A stretch of 64,000 nt of DNA from Priestia taiwanensis (GTDB lineage: Bacteria > Bacillota > Bacilli > Bacillales > Bacillaceae_G): NCBI RefSeq assembly GCF_014638355.1, contig NZ_BMFK01000003.1, forward strand, positions 124,001 to 188,000. Direction: 5' to 3'. The number at the start of each line of letters is the position of its first letter. Within the stretch, counting starts at the first letter, position 1. The notes beneath the pieces are model-generated. The model was given only the letters and a program-made list of their open reading frames with translations. It had not been told where the DNA came from and did no database searches. A program made the translations under genes and the position numbers. Shown one piece after another: positions 26,477 to 36,208 of this stretch.

Positions 26477-29400
26477 TTAATTTAATATGTTTATATTATC
26501 ATAACGAAGGTTAGAATCAGAATGGAATAAGTTAATCCCATGGATTTCTGAGACTGCATAAGAACTAAAAAAATTCAGTTCGGGATTAATTATATTTTGG
26601 TGCTTATCTCTTGGTGTCCATCCCCCTACTTCTTTTCCAATCCTTTTAACATAGTCACTATTACCAAAAAGTTCACCTACAAGATCTTTCTTGTAATAGT
26701 AGTTCGTGATTTGCTTCTTCGCCTCGGACACAATACTTCCTTTTAACGTACTATAATGTCCTCTATTGTATCCTAATGCATTGAAAGTCGCACCAGCAGG
26801 CTCATTAATATCGTCTTTAAAGAATCCAAACGCTCCATCATTTTTGTCATGAACTTTATAAAAAACATCTTGCGCTAATCTTCCACCTAGTGAATGACCA
26901 GTAACATAAAATTCTGCGTTCGGATAATACTTAGCTAAATATGAATAAGTGGTAAATGCATATTTTGATTGAATGCTGTCAATACCGAAGAAAAGTACCC
27001 CGTCAGTTAAAAAGTCATGTATAGGGTCACTACTAGGCTCTGTTCCTCTTAACCCAAAAATAATCGCATCTGGCTGGCCAGGACGAGTAATTTTAATTGC
27101 CACACTCCCTAAACCAAAATCTTTAGAATCTACCTGTCCCTTTCCACCAGAATCATTTGCATGAATAATTGTCCAGTCTTTCAATTCTTCAATGCCAGAA
27201 GAACCAATACTAGAGAAATTATAATTTGATTTTACGAGACTATCGATCGTACTAGATATGTTAGCATTTAAATTACTATAACTCAATCCGGCAACTAATG
27301 ATAATGTACGATCTGTAATGCTATAAACCATCGGCTTTGGGTCTTTCTTATCTAAAATTCCATCTGTATCGCTATCTTTTAAGGTAGGATTGGATTTCAT
27401 CAAGAAGGATTCATTCTTATAAACCATCTCGTCTCCATCTTGAATGCTATCACCATCGCTATCTTTCTTTTCAAAATCCGTCGTTATCCATAAACCATTA
27501 CTTGTTCTCATACCACGTTTTTCATGATAATCAGATAACCCATCTCCATCAGTATCTGTAGCAAGGTCTACTGTTTCCTCAGAAGTATTATCAAAAATTC
27601 CATCTAAATCATCCGTGGTAGAAGCATGATAGTACTTTCCACCTGTTTCCGTCGCAATTTTTTGTAAAAGCCCCTCATCAATATCGTTACCTAGACCAAT
27701 TGTAAACACGACAATTCCACGGTCTATCGCTTCTTTTGTTAAGTTATGATTGTAATAACCTTGACCATCCGTAAGAAGAATAACGTACTTAACATCGGAT
27801 TCATTGTCTTTTAACGCATCAATAGCAGCTCTCATACCAGCTGTTAAATTCGTTCCTCCCCAACTATCAATACGATCTATCGCTTCTTTAATTGTGTCCT
27901 TGTCGCTCGTAAGTGGTGTCAATACATCTGCATACATATCAAAGTCAATAACAGCTGCTTTATCATTATCATCAAGCTTATCAACAAATTTTTTGGCAGT
28001 CTGTTTTCTAATTCCTTTTGGATCATTCAAATCCATGCTTCCAGATGAGTCAATCGAGAAACCAATAACTAATTCAACATCCACAATCTCACCACTATGT
28101 GGAGGTTTCATTTCTTGTGCCCAGACTTTATCTAATTCCGTCTTATTTAATAGTATATAACTAGAGAAATGAGAGACAGTTGTGCTTACTTCCCCTCTTT
28201 CTTTATTAATCTTTTGATTGGGTAATAACTCTAATCCTTTCGTATCCTCGTTAAAATAATAGATTGCTGGATTAAAATTAGAATTGCTAAGTAACTTTTT
28301 ATCAAATGAAAAAGTCATTTGTGCAGTATCAAAAGATGCTGGTGTATTAAACTCATAAGCTGAACCAATATATCCAGGGATAGCCTCATTTAAATACGGA
28401 TTGTTGGCGCTAATTTTCGAAATTGAAACACTATCTAAATTCTTCCCCGATAAATTCATCGTTACAGAAGGTTGTACTTTATTATCCTTATTATTTTCAT
28501 CCACTTTTACAGTCAGCTCAAATGTTTCATCCCCATCTTTCGTGCCATCTCCATCGGTATCTTGCACTAAAGGATTTGTACCTTGAGAAATTTCATTACC
28601 GTCTGTAAGACCATCCCCGTCGGTATCTTCATTAATTGGTTCTGTACTATATGTATTTACTTCATCGCTATCTTTTAATCCGTCAAAATCTGAATCAGCA
28701 TTCAATGGATTTGTTTTAAGCTCATATTCTTTAAGGTTACTTAATCCATCAGCGTCAAAATCTTCTTGATCATCTGTAGTACCATTACCATCAGTATCTT
28801 TCTTTAACAAATTGCTGCCTAGATATTGATACTCATAACCATCTGGAAGGCCATCTTCATCGGTATCTGCATTAGTTGGATCACTTTTCAATACTTCTTC
28901 TAACGCATCAGGTAATCCATCTTGATCCGTATCAATATTATCAGGAATTACTCCTATTCCAAACTCACTGTTATAAACAGATACTTCATTAGAATCTTTC
29001 GTTCTACCATCATGTCCTAGCGCAATAATTTTATATGTATAGACCCCATATTCTTTTATATTGTTATCTATATAATTTGTTGAAGTATGTTCATTAACAA
29101 TTTCTGTGAAATCCTTTTTCTCAAACTTTCTTAAAACTTTATAAGCTTTAGCGTTTTTAATTTCATTCCATACAAGTTCAAAACTAGCTTCTTGAGCTTT
29201 AACTTTCAAAGCAAAGTCATTTGTTAATTCTAATTGACTATAATCAAAATCTATTTCTGCTGTTGTAACAATTTCATATTTTTGATCTTCAAACTGGATC
29301 TCATGTGATGTAGAAACAGATACTTTTGATGTTTCTGCTTTCGCATCTGCAAATGGAGCCAAAAGCATTGCTGGGATGAGTAAAAATGTTATATTCTTAC

Positions 29401-29914
29401 TTGCTTTCTTTTTATACATCACTGTAATTGAAACAATAAGAACAAGACTAGATATCCCTAGTATAATTACATATGTTAAAAAATCTGTATCGTCTCCTGT
29501 ATTAGGAGCACCATCATCAGTATCCGTTATTGAATCTGTTGCTCCGTCTTCAGCTAAATTATCGACCTTACTGTCTACATGTTGGAGTTGTAAATCTAAA
29601 GTTATTGTCTCAGATTCTCCAACTTTCTCAAACTCCCAAACTAGTTTCTGATCCTTTGTTACCACATCACCACTTTTACCTTGTAAACTCTCCGGGAGTG
29701 TTGTTGTAACTACAAGATTATCACCTGTAATTGGTAGTGTATTTATAATCTGTATTTGTGATTGTACTGGTTCATCAACAGTATAATTTTGTTTATCAGT
29801 TGAGACCGTCACTTGCAAACCTGGTTGCTTTTCATTAGCTAAAGCTTGATTTGTTGGTAATAATAAAAAGAAACCAGCTATAAGCACTAATGAAAGTAAT
29901 CTTTTTAACTTCAT
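26477..29914 (-). CDS. Large secreted VWA/TSP3/lipase surface protein with an internal sorting signal
   Basis: 1145 residues. Signal peptide 1-26; a beta-sandwich domain 28-115; an LPXTG-like PNTGD at 137-141 with hydrophobic helix 146-167 and KKK 168-170; a second signal-peptide-like stretch ending ADAKA (about 176-193); a fibronectin-like domain about 230-315; thrombospondin type-3 calcium repeats about 327-465 (DTDQDGLPD and so on); a VWA domain about 610-775 with MIDAS residues DSSGS, T in GGTNLTAG, and D in LLTDGQ; more TSP3 repeats about 785-865; and a class 3 lipase domain about 900-1145 with nucleophile Ser in GHSLGG. The sortase gene is directly upstream. It probably binds a surface and cleaves an ester. 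Confidence 0.85.
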   Translation of the reverse strand: MKLKRLLSLVLIAGFFLLLPTNQALANEKQPGLQVTVSTDKQNYTVDEPVQSQIQIINTLPITGDNLVVTTTLPESLQGKSGDVVTKDQKLVWEFEKVGESETITLDLQLQHVDSKVDNLAEDGATDSITDTDDGAPNTGDDTDFLTYVIILGISSLVLIVSITVMYKKKASKNITFLLIPAMLLAPFADAKAETSKVSVSTSHEIQFEDQKYEIVTTAEIDFDYSQLELTNDFALKVKAQEASFELVWNEIKNAKAYKVLRKFEKKDFTEIVNEHTSTNYIDNNIKEYGVYTYKIIALGHDGRTKDSNEVSVYNSEFGIGVIPDNIDTDQDGLPDALEEVLKSDPTNADTDEDGLPDGYEYQYLGSNLLKKDTDGNGTTDDQEDFDADGLSNLKEYELKTNPLNADSDFDGLKDSDEVNTYSTEPINEDTDGDGLTDGNEISQGTNPLVQDTDGDGTKDGDETFELTVKVDENNKDNKVQPSVTMNLSGKNLDSVSISKISANNPYLNEAIPGYIGSAYEFNTPASFDTAQMTFSFDKKLLSNSNFNPAIYYFNEDTKGLELLPNQKINKERGEVSTTVSHFSSYILLNKTELDKVWAQEMKPPHSGEIVDVELVIGFSIDSSGSMDLNDPKGIRKQTAKKFVDKLDDNDKAAVIDFDMYADVLTPLTSDKDTIKEAIDRIDSWGGTNLTAGMRAAIDALKDNESDVKYVILLTDGQGYYNHNLTKEAIDRGIVVFTIGLGNDIDEGLLQKIATETGGKYYHASTTDDLDGIFDNTSEETVDLATDTDGDGLSDYHEKRGMRTSNGLWITTDFEKKDSDGDSIQDGDEMVYKNESFLMKSNPTLKDSDTDGILDKKDPKPMVYSITDRTLSLVAGLSYSNLNANISSTIDSLVKSNYNFSSIGSSGIEELKDWTIIHANDSGGKGQVDSKDFGLGSVAIKITRPGQPDAIIFGLRGTEPSSDPIHDFLTDGVLFFGIDSIQSKYAFTTYSYLAKYYPNAEFYVTGHSLGGRLAQDVFYKVHDKNDGAFGFFKDDINEPAGATFNALGYNRGHYSTLKGSIVSEAKKQITNYYYKKDLVGELFGNSDYVKRIGKEVGGWTPRDKHQNIINPELNFFSSYAVSEIHGINLFHSDSNLRYDNINILN

Positions 29915-30025
29915 GTACTTTTAAACTCCTTACATTTCATAAAATTTACGTTGTGCTATAAATCCTTCATCTTTTCAGTTTGATGTAGCGAAACTACTTA
30001 TTTTGTATTATTAAGTAATAATTGC

Positions 30026-30733
30026 TTATTTCATTAATTTCGCATGAACGATAAGTCGTTCGTCATCATCAACTGTACAAGTTGCCAATGTCAGAATCAT
30101 ATCATCTTCAGTTACTTCAACATCTGTCTTTACCTCTGACTGATTTTCAAGCTGTTTGAGATGATTTTTTTGATCTTGACTACTAAAATGTGGATTCATC
30201 CAATCTGTATTGGTAGTTGTATAAACAGAAAAAATTTCAAATTCATAATCATTGTCTTGAAATTCCAATTTAATCCTTTTATGAAGGGAATAATAATCAA
30301 TGTCTAAATAGTTTTTGAGACTTCCAAACATACTTCCATCCTTCATATTGTGCCCATACAAAATAACATTTTTATCCAAATCATCCATTATGTTTCGATA
30401 ATCCATAAAAATAGCACCTGCGAAATCTTTATTCTTATAAAAATTATGAGAAAGATAAAAATTATTATCTACTGATTGGACAACTGGATAGTCAATTTCT
30501 GTATCTCCAATGCTTAGCCAACCTATATAATCCTGATTAATGTTTTCTAAGAGCTTTGAATTACTATCATATTGTTGTTTAGTGTAAACTTCCCTAATAC
30601 CTTCATAAACTTTTGCTGACTCATGATAATACTTCATATTTACCAATATTGAACTTACTGAATAGATGATTCCCAAACAACTTCCAAATAAAGCTAAAGT
30701 TAATAGTACTTTTCTAATAGAATCCCTCCTCAC
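30026..30733 (-). CDS. Class B sortase
   Basis: A 235-residue membrane-anchored transpeptidase. One N-terminal helix (about 8-32) is followed by the sortase barrel with His128 (LYGHNM), Cys219 (TLATC) and Arg226 (DDERLIVHAKL), the SrtB pattern. It is the first gene of a unit with the VWA/lipase protein (111 bp downstream), its probable substrate. The marked start is GTG; an ATT seven bases after AGGAGG, eight codons or fewer inside, could be an alternative start. Family members usually attach proteins with NPQTN-like signals; here PNTGD inside the substrate is the candidate. Confidence 0.9.
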   Translation of the reverse strand: MRRDSIRKVLLTLALFGSCLGIIYSVSSILVNMKYYHESAKVYEGIREVYTKQQYDSNSKLLENINQDYIGWLSIGDTEIDYPVVQSVDNNFYLSHNFYKNKDFAGAIFMDYRNIMDDLDKNVILYGHNMKDGSMFGSLKNYLDIDYYSLHKRIKLEFQDNDYEFEIFSVYTTTNTDWMNPHFSSQDQKNHLKQLENQSEVKTDVEVTEDDMILTLATCTVDDDERLIVHAKLMK

Positions 30734-31033
30734 CTTTCCTTACCCTAGGAAAAAAATCACATTATTTCCCTATATTATTTTAACAGAATATATTTTTATG
30801 TAAATATTGGATTTGTAGTTAACTTAAACCAATACTTGTTTCTTAATATTTCTATAGCTATTCCATCAATCCCATGATTTATCCGTTTAATATTTTTATT
30901 GAATCACTAATTAATAATCCACAAAACTGTTAACTTAGGAGCTAAAACCAAACAATTAGATACTATTGCTTGATTTCTATATAAATTAATGAATGGTTTT
31001 ATTATGATTTTTTCTTTTTAAAACATATAAAAA
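30734..31033. other. Gene-free AT-rich stretch
   Basis: About 300 bases between the sortase start and the ABC-F terminator. I see no ORF with a ribosome binding site. It must carry the sortase promoter; GGTGAGG precedes the sortase start, but no clear -35/-10 pair can be singled out among the A/T runs. Confidence 0.5.
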
Positions 31034-31075
31034 GAAATGCCCCATTCAATAAAGTGAACAGGGCATTTCCTTTAT
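31034..31075 (-). terminator. Terminator of the ABC-F gene
   Basis: A 9-bp stem (GAAATGCCC/GGGCATTTC) with an 18-nt loop and a TTTTTAT tail on the minus strand. Confidence 0.75.
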
Positions 31076-31111
31076 ATCATGCTTATTTAAATAACTATAA
31101 TTCCATACATA

Positions 31112-33031
31112 TTACACCTCTAAATGGAGCCATATCTCCATGCTTGAATCTAATTCATTGCTTAATTTCACTTTCCTAAAGTAAAGTTTATTCAGTTCCT
31201 CATGATTAAGATGTTCAGCAATCATCGCAGTATCAATCTCACTAATTTCGCTTTCAAGACGTTCAATTTTCGCTAACGTCTTTTCCTTTTCTTTCGCTTT
31301 CTTCGTCTCTTCTGGTACAATCCGTTCTTTCTTTACCTTTACAACAGGTTCTTCTATCACGAGTACACTACGCTTTTCTTGCTCTTGCTTATACGCATCA
31401 TAATTACCAACATACGACTTGAAAGCACACTCCTCAATCGCAATAATTCTGTCACTCATGCGGTTAAGGAAATATCGATCATGCGAAATGAAGAAAATCG
31501 TCCCTTTGAAATCTTCTAATGCCGCTTCCACCGTTTCGATGGAATCAATATCAAGATGATTCGTCGGCTCATCGAGAATTAACACGTTAATATCGTGGTA
31601 CAGAAGCATCGCAAGCTTCAAGCGAATTCGCTCACCACCGGATAGATGCTTTACTTTCTTAAATGGACTGCTTTTATAAAACATAAACTTCGCCAAGTAT
31701 TCACGGGCCTTCCCTTCTACAATCGAAATCCCTTCCCGAAACGTGTCAACGACTGTCTTCTCTTCATCCTCAAAGAAAATTTTCTGCGGTAAATAGGCCG
31801 CCTGTACACTTGCACCTAATTCTACTCTGCCACTATCTGCTTTTTCCTCTCCAAGCAACATCTTTAAGAATGTCGTCTTTCCACTCCCATTCGGACCAAT
31901 CAGACCAACTCGTTCTCCGAAATGAACCATAAGCTCCGCATCATTGAAAATAACTTTATCATCATACCTCTTCGACAATTGGGTTGCCTTCATCGTTTCT
32001 TTTCCGGCGCGGTTCGTCTCGTTGAATGCCAATCGCATCTTACTTCGCTCGAACGTCGGCTTATCAATGCGCTCCATCTTATCTAGCTTCTTCTGCATAC
32101 TTGCTGCACGTCGGAAGAATTTATTATTATCTGCACGCATCGCCCAGTCACGAAGGCTCATAATTGTTTTTTCCATGTTGACGATTTTCTTCTGTTGCTC
32201 TCGGTAATGCTCATATTGGATGCGCATGTTCTCTTCTTTTTGCTCGACAAACGAAGAATAGTTCCCTTTATAGGAAATTGATTCCATATCCTCGATCTCC
32301 ACAATTTTCGAAACAACATGATCAAGGAAATAACGGTCATGTGAGACAATCAAAACAATCCCTTTATAACTTTTTAAATACCCTTCCAACCACTCAATTG
32401 CTTCCATATCTAAATGGTTCGTCGGCTCATCGAGTAACAAAATATCCGGCTGATGAATCAATAACTTTCCTAACACAACCGTCGTCTTCTCTCCACCACT
32501 CAGTAAATCAAACTCCCTATCCAAGAAACTATCCGAGAATTTTAGACCAATACACACTTTATTCAATTTCTCTACTCGCTCATAGCCGCCTTTCACTTCA
32601 AACAACTGAACGAGTTCACTATACTTCGTTAACGCCTTTTCAAGCGCACGATTTTCTAATGTCTTCATCTGTTCTTCTATGTCACGCATCTCTGCTTCAA
32701 TGCGATCAACTTCTTCAAACGCAATATTTAATACATCGATTACTTTTAACCCTTTTGGAAATGTTGGTGATTGCTCCAAATAGGCAACACTTCCTCCTCT
32801 TGGCAAATGAATCAGCCCTTCATCATAGCCGAAGCTAGAAGTTTGCGGGTAACCAGGGTAGTAATTCATCGGCTCAATCCCCGCAATAATTCTTAGAAGC
32901 GTACTCTTCCCGCTTCCGTTCGCTCCGACAATCCCAATTTTGTCCCCTTCATACGCTTCCACTGACACATCCTTCAATACAAGCGTTGCTTCCATATATT
33001 TTTTGATACCGTTAATTTTCATCTCTAACAT
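31112..33031 (-). CDS. ABC-F ATPase, antibiotic-resistance (ribosome protection) type
   Basis: About 639 residues, no membrane segments: two ABC domains on one chain. First Walker A GANGSGKS (about 36-43), signature LSGGEKTT, Walker B with DEPTNHLD; the second half has [17 protein letters not shown] and [11 protein letters not shown]. The linker between the domains (about 265-345, rich in K/R/E) is of the length seen in ARE proteins, and a coiled-coil C-terminal tail ([23 protein letters not shown]) resembles VmlR. Such proteins displace drugs from the ribosome. The ATG at 33031 follows GAAGGG by seven bases. The long leader below supports drug-inducible expression. Confidence 0.88.
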   Translation of the reverse strand: MLEMKINGIKKYMEATLVLKDVSVEAYEGDKIGIVGANGSGKSTLLRIIAGIEPMNYYPGYPQTSSFGYDEGLIHLPRGGSVAYLEQSPTFPKGLKVIDVLNIAFEEVDRIEAEMRDIEEQMKTLENRALEKALTKYSELVQLFEVKGGYERVEKLNKVCIGLKFSDSFLDREFDLLSGGEKTTVVLGKLLIHQPDILLLDEPTNHLDMEAIEWLEGYLKSYKGIVLIVSHDRYFLDHVVSKIVEIEDMESISYKGNYSSFVEQKEENMRIQYEHYREQQKKIVNMEKTIMSLRDWAMRADNNKFFRRAASMQKKLDKMERIDKPTFERSKMRLAFNETNRAGKETMKATQLSKRYDDKVIFNDAELMVHFGERVGLIGPNGSGKTTFLKMLLGEEKADSGRVELGASVQAAYLPQKIFFEDEEKTVVDTFREGISIVEGKAREYLAKFMFYKSSPFKKVKHLSGGERIRLKLAMLLYHDINVLILDEPTNHLDIDSIETVEAALEDFKGTIFFISHDRYFLNRMSDRIIAIEECAFKSYVGNYDAYKQEQEKRSVLVIEEPVVKVKKERIVPEETKKAKEKEKTLAKIERLESEISEIDTAMIAEHLNHEELNKLYFRKVKLSNELDSSMEIWLHLEV

Positions 33032-33451
33032 GAGAGTCCCTTCTTTCATCCATAAGATATGTCACGCTTTTATGGACAGGGCAAAGAAGATTACTATTTA
33101 GTTGTATAACAAAAAAGACCGTAAGAAGAACGTTCTTCTTACAGCCTACTTATATGAGTACCTATAATTTATCGAATACGTCAAAGCAAACATATGCATA
33201 GAAACAAGCACATGTTAATGCTTAACAATCTTGTACTAGCTGCATAAGCAAGTACTTCCATAAATTATCATCTCGATATGAGTAAAGTAAGTGATCTTCT
33301 AAATTGCCTGCATTCCATAAAGAGCACAACAAATACACCTACACAAAATAGGCACTTGTACACTCGATACAAAATTTCATATTAATTTTTAACATCAATT
33401 AATATTTAGCAATTTATCGGATTCATTGGCTTACTTCCCTCCTCATAGATT
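33032..33451 (-). ncRNA. Attenuator leader of the ABC-F gene
   Basis: On the minus strand, about 415 nt from a promoter (33458-33486) to the ATG. It contains a 6-residue leader ORF MNPINC (33406-33426) behind GAGGAGGG, several further small ORFs, and a perfect 22-bp palindrome at 33121-33142 followed by TCTTTTTTG, which is a premature terminator. TCCATAA/TTATGGA pair around the last 25 bases before the SD. Genes for ABC-F drug-resistance proteins such as vmlR and lmo0919 are known to have this arrangement. Confidence 0.7.
33110..33144 (-). terminator. Premature (attenuator) terminator before the ABC-F gene
   Basis: A 22-bp perfect palindrome with C-T/G-G extension followed by TCTTTTTTG on the minus strand, about 80 bp upstream of the ATG and downstream of the promoter and leader peptide. 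It must be read through for expression of the ABC-F gene. Confidence 0.75.
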
Positions 33452-33457
33452 TCCTTT

Positions 33458-33486
33458 ATCATCTCACGACTTACAATTTTTGTAAA
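33458..33486 (-). promoter_or_regulatory. Promoter of the ABC-F leader
   Basis: On the minus strand TTTACA, 17 bases, GATGAT; the leader SD GAGGAGGG begins about 13 bases downstream of the -10. The -10 is imperfect, so this is a moderate call. Confidence 0.5.
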
Positions 33487-33510
33487 TATTTTTGTTGTAT
33501 AATAATAAAC

Positions 33511-34206
33511 CTACACCGTCATCTTCCAATTAGAAACAGCCAGCCATCTCTCTTTCTCCTTGTAATCAGGCATAATCTTCCCGACAAGACGCCAGAACGA
33601 ACGGTCATGGTTCATGTGCATCATGTGACACATCTCATGTACAACAACGTAATCAAGTACTTCACGTGGTGCCATTGCTAGCCTCCAGTTGAATGTCAAC
33701 TTACGCTCGCCGTCACACGTTCCCCAGTTCTTCTTACTATCCGTAATGCGAATCGAACGTGGCTTCATTTTGAAATAGCTTTGGTAAAATGCAATACTCT
33801 CTTCTACTAACGCTTTACATTGCTTGTAGTAAAAGTGGCGTAACGCTTGCTTCACCTTCTCATCCTCTAGCACGTTCACATACACATACAACGTATCCCC
33901 TTCAAACACGACGTAATCTTGGGAGATTGTTGTGTCATGATTAATTTGGATTGGATAGTTTCGTCCTAAATAAAGAAACGTTTCGCCTTCATCGTAATTT
34001 CGTTGCTTCGGTCCGTTTTGACGTTCTTTCACCTCTCGGACTTTCTGCTCGATGATATCCCATTTTCCTTTTAAAAAGTGCTGTATCGCTTCTTCTGTTG
34101 TACCTTTTGGGACGTGGATTTCTAGATTGCCCAAGCTGTCAATTAAAATTCGAATCGAGGTACGGTTTTTATGTTTTATTTCGTAATTAATATGGTTATT
34201 GCTCAT
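33511..34206 (-). CDS. YgjP-like M48/SprT-type metallopeptidase
   Basis: About 231 residues. The C-terminal catalytic part shows WGTCDGERKLTFNWRLAMAPREVLDYVVVHEMCHMMHMNH..FW: the zinc motif HEMCH and the third ligand His in the HDRSFW neighbourhood. This matches the YgjP/DUF45 family of stand-alone metallopeptidases. The N-terminal half is beta-rich (NLEIHVPKGTTEEAIQHFL). The ATG at 34206 follows GAGGAG; an upstream in-frame start at 34344 lacks a site. Physiological target unknown; it stands alone. Confidence 0.88.
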   Translation of the reverse strand: MSNNHINYEIKHKNRTSIRILIDSLGNLEIHVPKGTTEEAIQHFLKGKWDIIEQKVREVKERQNGPKQRNYDEGETFLYLGRNYPIQINHDTTISQDYVVFEGDTLYVYVNVLEDEKVKQALRHFYYKQCKALVEESIAFYQSYFKMKPRSIRITDSKKNWGTCDGERKLTFNWRLAMAPREVLDYVVVHEMCHMMHMNHDRSFWRLVGKIMPDYKEKERWLAVSNWKMTV

Positions 34207-34479
34207 TGTGTGGCTCCTCATAAAAAAATGCTCTTGTCTGTTCTTGTTTCGTATTATATATACTCCTATCCTTCTAGCGATTTGCCTGTGTACTTCCTTA
34301 TTATCTACTACATACAAATCTTCTAACTCCATATTAATACACAATCCATAGATTTCAATTACAGTCTGTTCACTTTTTTAAACAAGGACCATATATGTAG
34401 AGACTCCAAACATTCTTTTTTTGAAAATTATTGATGCAATGAAGCACCAAAATTACGAAGCGACATAGCCTATTAACAA

Positions 34480-34640
34480 TAGGTGATTATCCATTGGCTA
34501 ATCTCTATTCCCAACAACACCTAAGTTTAACCCTTCCATTCCACAAACTAAACGTGAACAAGCTAATTCAATTATTAACTCGATTGAATTAGGCTAAAGA
34601 CTTATTAGATAGTTTACAAAATAGATTGAAGAAAGTTGGT
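34480..34640 (+). pseudogene. Remnant of a small gene before the methyltransferase
   Basis: In one frame 34523-34583 reads PTTPKFNPSIPQTKREQANS and onward to INSIEL. After one extra G (about 34592-34594) it continues AKDLLDSLQNRLKKVGI, ending at TGA 34644-34646 that overlaps the start of the methyltransferase. No start codon is present in frame. This is a decayed small coding sequence. The rest of 34207-34480 holds a CCTATT/AATAGG hairpin but no gene. Confidence 0.45.
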
Positions 34641-34642
34641 AT

Positions 34643-35306
34643 ATGAAGATGGGACGAGAATTTTTAGATATATTTACTGGATGGGCAAAAGACTATGATG
34701 CATTTGTTCAAGGGAAAGATGCGGAGTACGCAGACGTATTTAAAGATTATCACGAAATATTAGTGACCATTTCCGATAGAGCTGGCGAAGCTGTTGTAGA
34801 ATTTGGCAGTGGAACAGGGAATTTGACAACCGAACTACTAAAACGTGGAAAGAAGGTATATCCCTGTTGAACCCTCAGACGAAATGCGTCAAATCGCTAC
34901 TAGCAAAGAGGAATTAAGAACCGTCACTTTTATTGATGGTGACATGGAAAATTTCCCTTTACCTGATTTTCCAATCGATACAATCGTTAGTACGTTTGTC
35001 TTTCATCATTTGACGGATATAGAAAAACAAACAGCTATTAAAAAATATTATGATTTATTAGAACTAGGTGGAAAAATAATTTTTGGAGATACCATGTTCC
35101 TATCAAAAGACGTGCACCATGAAAAAATTACAAAAGCCTATGCTAGAAACCATCAAAACCTTGCGGAAGATTTGCAGCGAGAGTATTACCCTCTCCTGCC
35201 TAATATGGAACGCTATTTTCGCGAGAATGGTTTCACCACTCGCTTTCAGCAAATGAATGAATATGTATGGATTGTCGAAGCTGTAAAACAAATAAAGAAC
35301 GTATAA
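34643..35306 (+). pseudogene. YrrT-like SAM-dependent methyltransferase (frameshifted)
   Basis: The first frame (34643-34870, MGREFLDIFTGWAKDYDAFVQG and motif I VEFGSGTGNLT) and the second (to 35306, VEPSDEMRQIA and FHHLTDIEKQTAIKK, DLLELGGKIIFGDTMF) join if one C is removed from TATCCCTGTT at 34859-34867. The joined protein of about 220 residues is close in layout to YrrT, the methyltransferase next to methionine-salvage genes in Bacillus. Here no such genes flank it, so this is a second, broken copy. A one-base error in sequencing is the alternative. Confidence 0.75.
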
Positions 35307-35330
35307 GAATGCTAAGTCTGCATGTAGTCA

Positions 35331-35362
35331 GACTGTGAGGGATGTATCCCCCACAGTCTTTT
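35331..35362 (+). terminator. Terminator after the methyltransferase remnant
   Basis: Stem GACTGTG/CACAGTC with inner GGGAT/ATCCC pairs and a TTTTC tail. Confidence 0.7.
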
Positions 35363-35378
35363 CATTTCATACGGTACT

Positions 35379-36065
35379 CTATTCTAACTCCAATGGTAAA
35401 AACGCATACTCTCCGTTCCTAAGAATTTCGCCTTGCCGAACTGGAATAGGTTCTTTAAAAATCGGTCCATCGATTACGGTCGTATGGAACTCCCCACCTT
35501 CTCCGCACGGATCAATACCACGATCTTCAAGTTCCTTTATATATTCATGTGTGAACGTTCGTCCTAAATCCTCTTCTCGCATTCCGAGTGACAAGTTAAC
35601 CGTAACAACGACCGTGACAAAGCCAAGATTGATGAATTCGTCGACTGCTGCGCGATGATCCATCTCCCATAATGGCATCCCAAGCTTTAAGCCAGCATTT
35701 TTCGTCACTTTGTCATGCCAACAACCATGTTCAGGCATGTCCAAGTCCCCAGTTACTAACACTTCTGTCCCTTCATTTTTTGCTTTTTCTAATAGTTCCA
35801 TAAATACTTGTTCATAATCGGCCCAGCTTGCTGCTGCCATATATACAGGCAAACCTAGTGAACTAGCTTGAGCCTGTATCAATTCTGGAGGCATTCCATG
35901 CGATCTCGAACGCTGTCCTTCTTCCTCCAACATTACAATGAGTCCAACTGCTTCTCCAACTTGCATTGCTTTATAAAGTGCTAAGACACTATCCTTACCT
36001 CCACTAAACGAAGTGATAAATCTATGTCCGTTTGCGCCATTTTTCCAAGCTTTTGATTGTGTCAT
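35379..36065 (-). CDS. Dph6-type ATP-dependent amide synthase homologue
   Basis: A 228-residue ATP-pyrophosphatase. The PP-loop is SFSGGKDSVLALYKA at about 19-33; then EEGQRSRSHGMP, GDLDMPEHGCWHDKV and GEGGEFHT close to the C-terminus, all hallmarks of diphthine-ammonia ligase (Dph6/MJ0570). Bacteria lack diphthamide, so the natural substrate here must differ; it is probably an amidation or other adenylation of a small molecule. The gene is alone, with the Rap-Phr terminator upstream. Confidence 0.85.
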   Translation of the reverse strand: MTQSKAWKNGANGHRFITSFSGGKDSVLALYKAMQVGEAVGLIVMLEEEGQRSRSHGMPPELIQAQASSLGLPVYMAAASWADYEQVFMELLEKAKNEGTEVLVTGDLDMPEHGCWHDKVTKNAGLKLGMPLWEMDHRAAVDEFINLGFVTVVVTVNLSLGMREEDLGRTFTHEYIKELEDRGIDPCGEGGEFHTTVIDGPIFKEPIPVRQGEILRNGEYAFLPLELE

Positions 36066-36151
36066 TTCTCTCTTCTCCCTCGCTTGATTCTTTTACAATA
36101 TCTATATATCTACATCAATAATAACTACTATATATTCTTCCTGTACATAAC

Positions 36152-36190
36152 GAAAAAAGGAAACAGATTAAAACCTGTTCCCTTTTGTTT
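36152..36190 (-). terminator. Terminator of rap-phr
   Basis: An 11-bp stem (AAAGGGAACAG/CTGTTTCCTTT, one G-T pair) with an 8-nt loop and a T-run, on the minus strand. Confidence 0.8.
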
Positions 36191-36208
36191 ATAAAATGAT
36201 GATTCCTA

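Noticed and set aside
28160-28610. Open frames on the plus strand inside the VWA gene
   Set aside because: They are shadows of the low-complexity TSP3 repeat codons, with no ribosome site.
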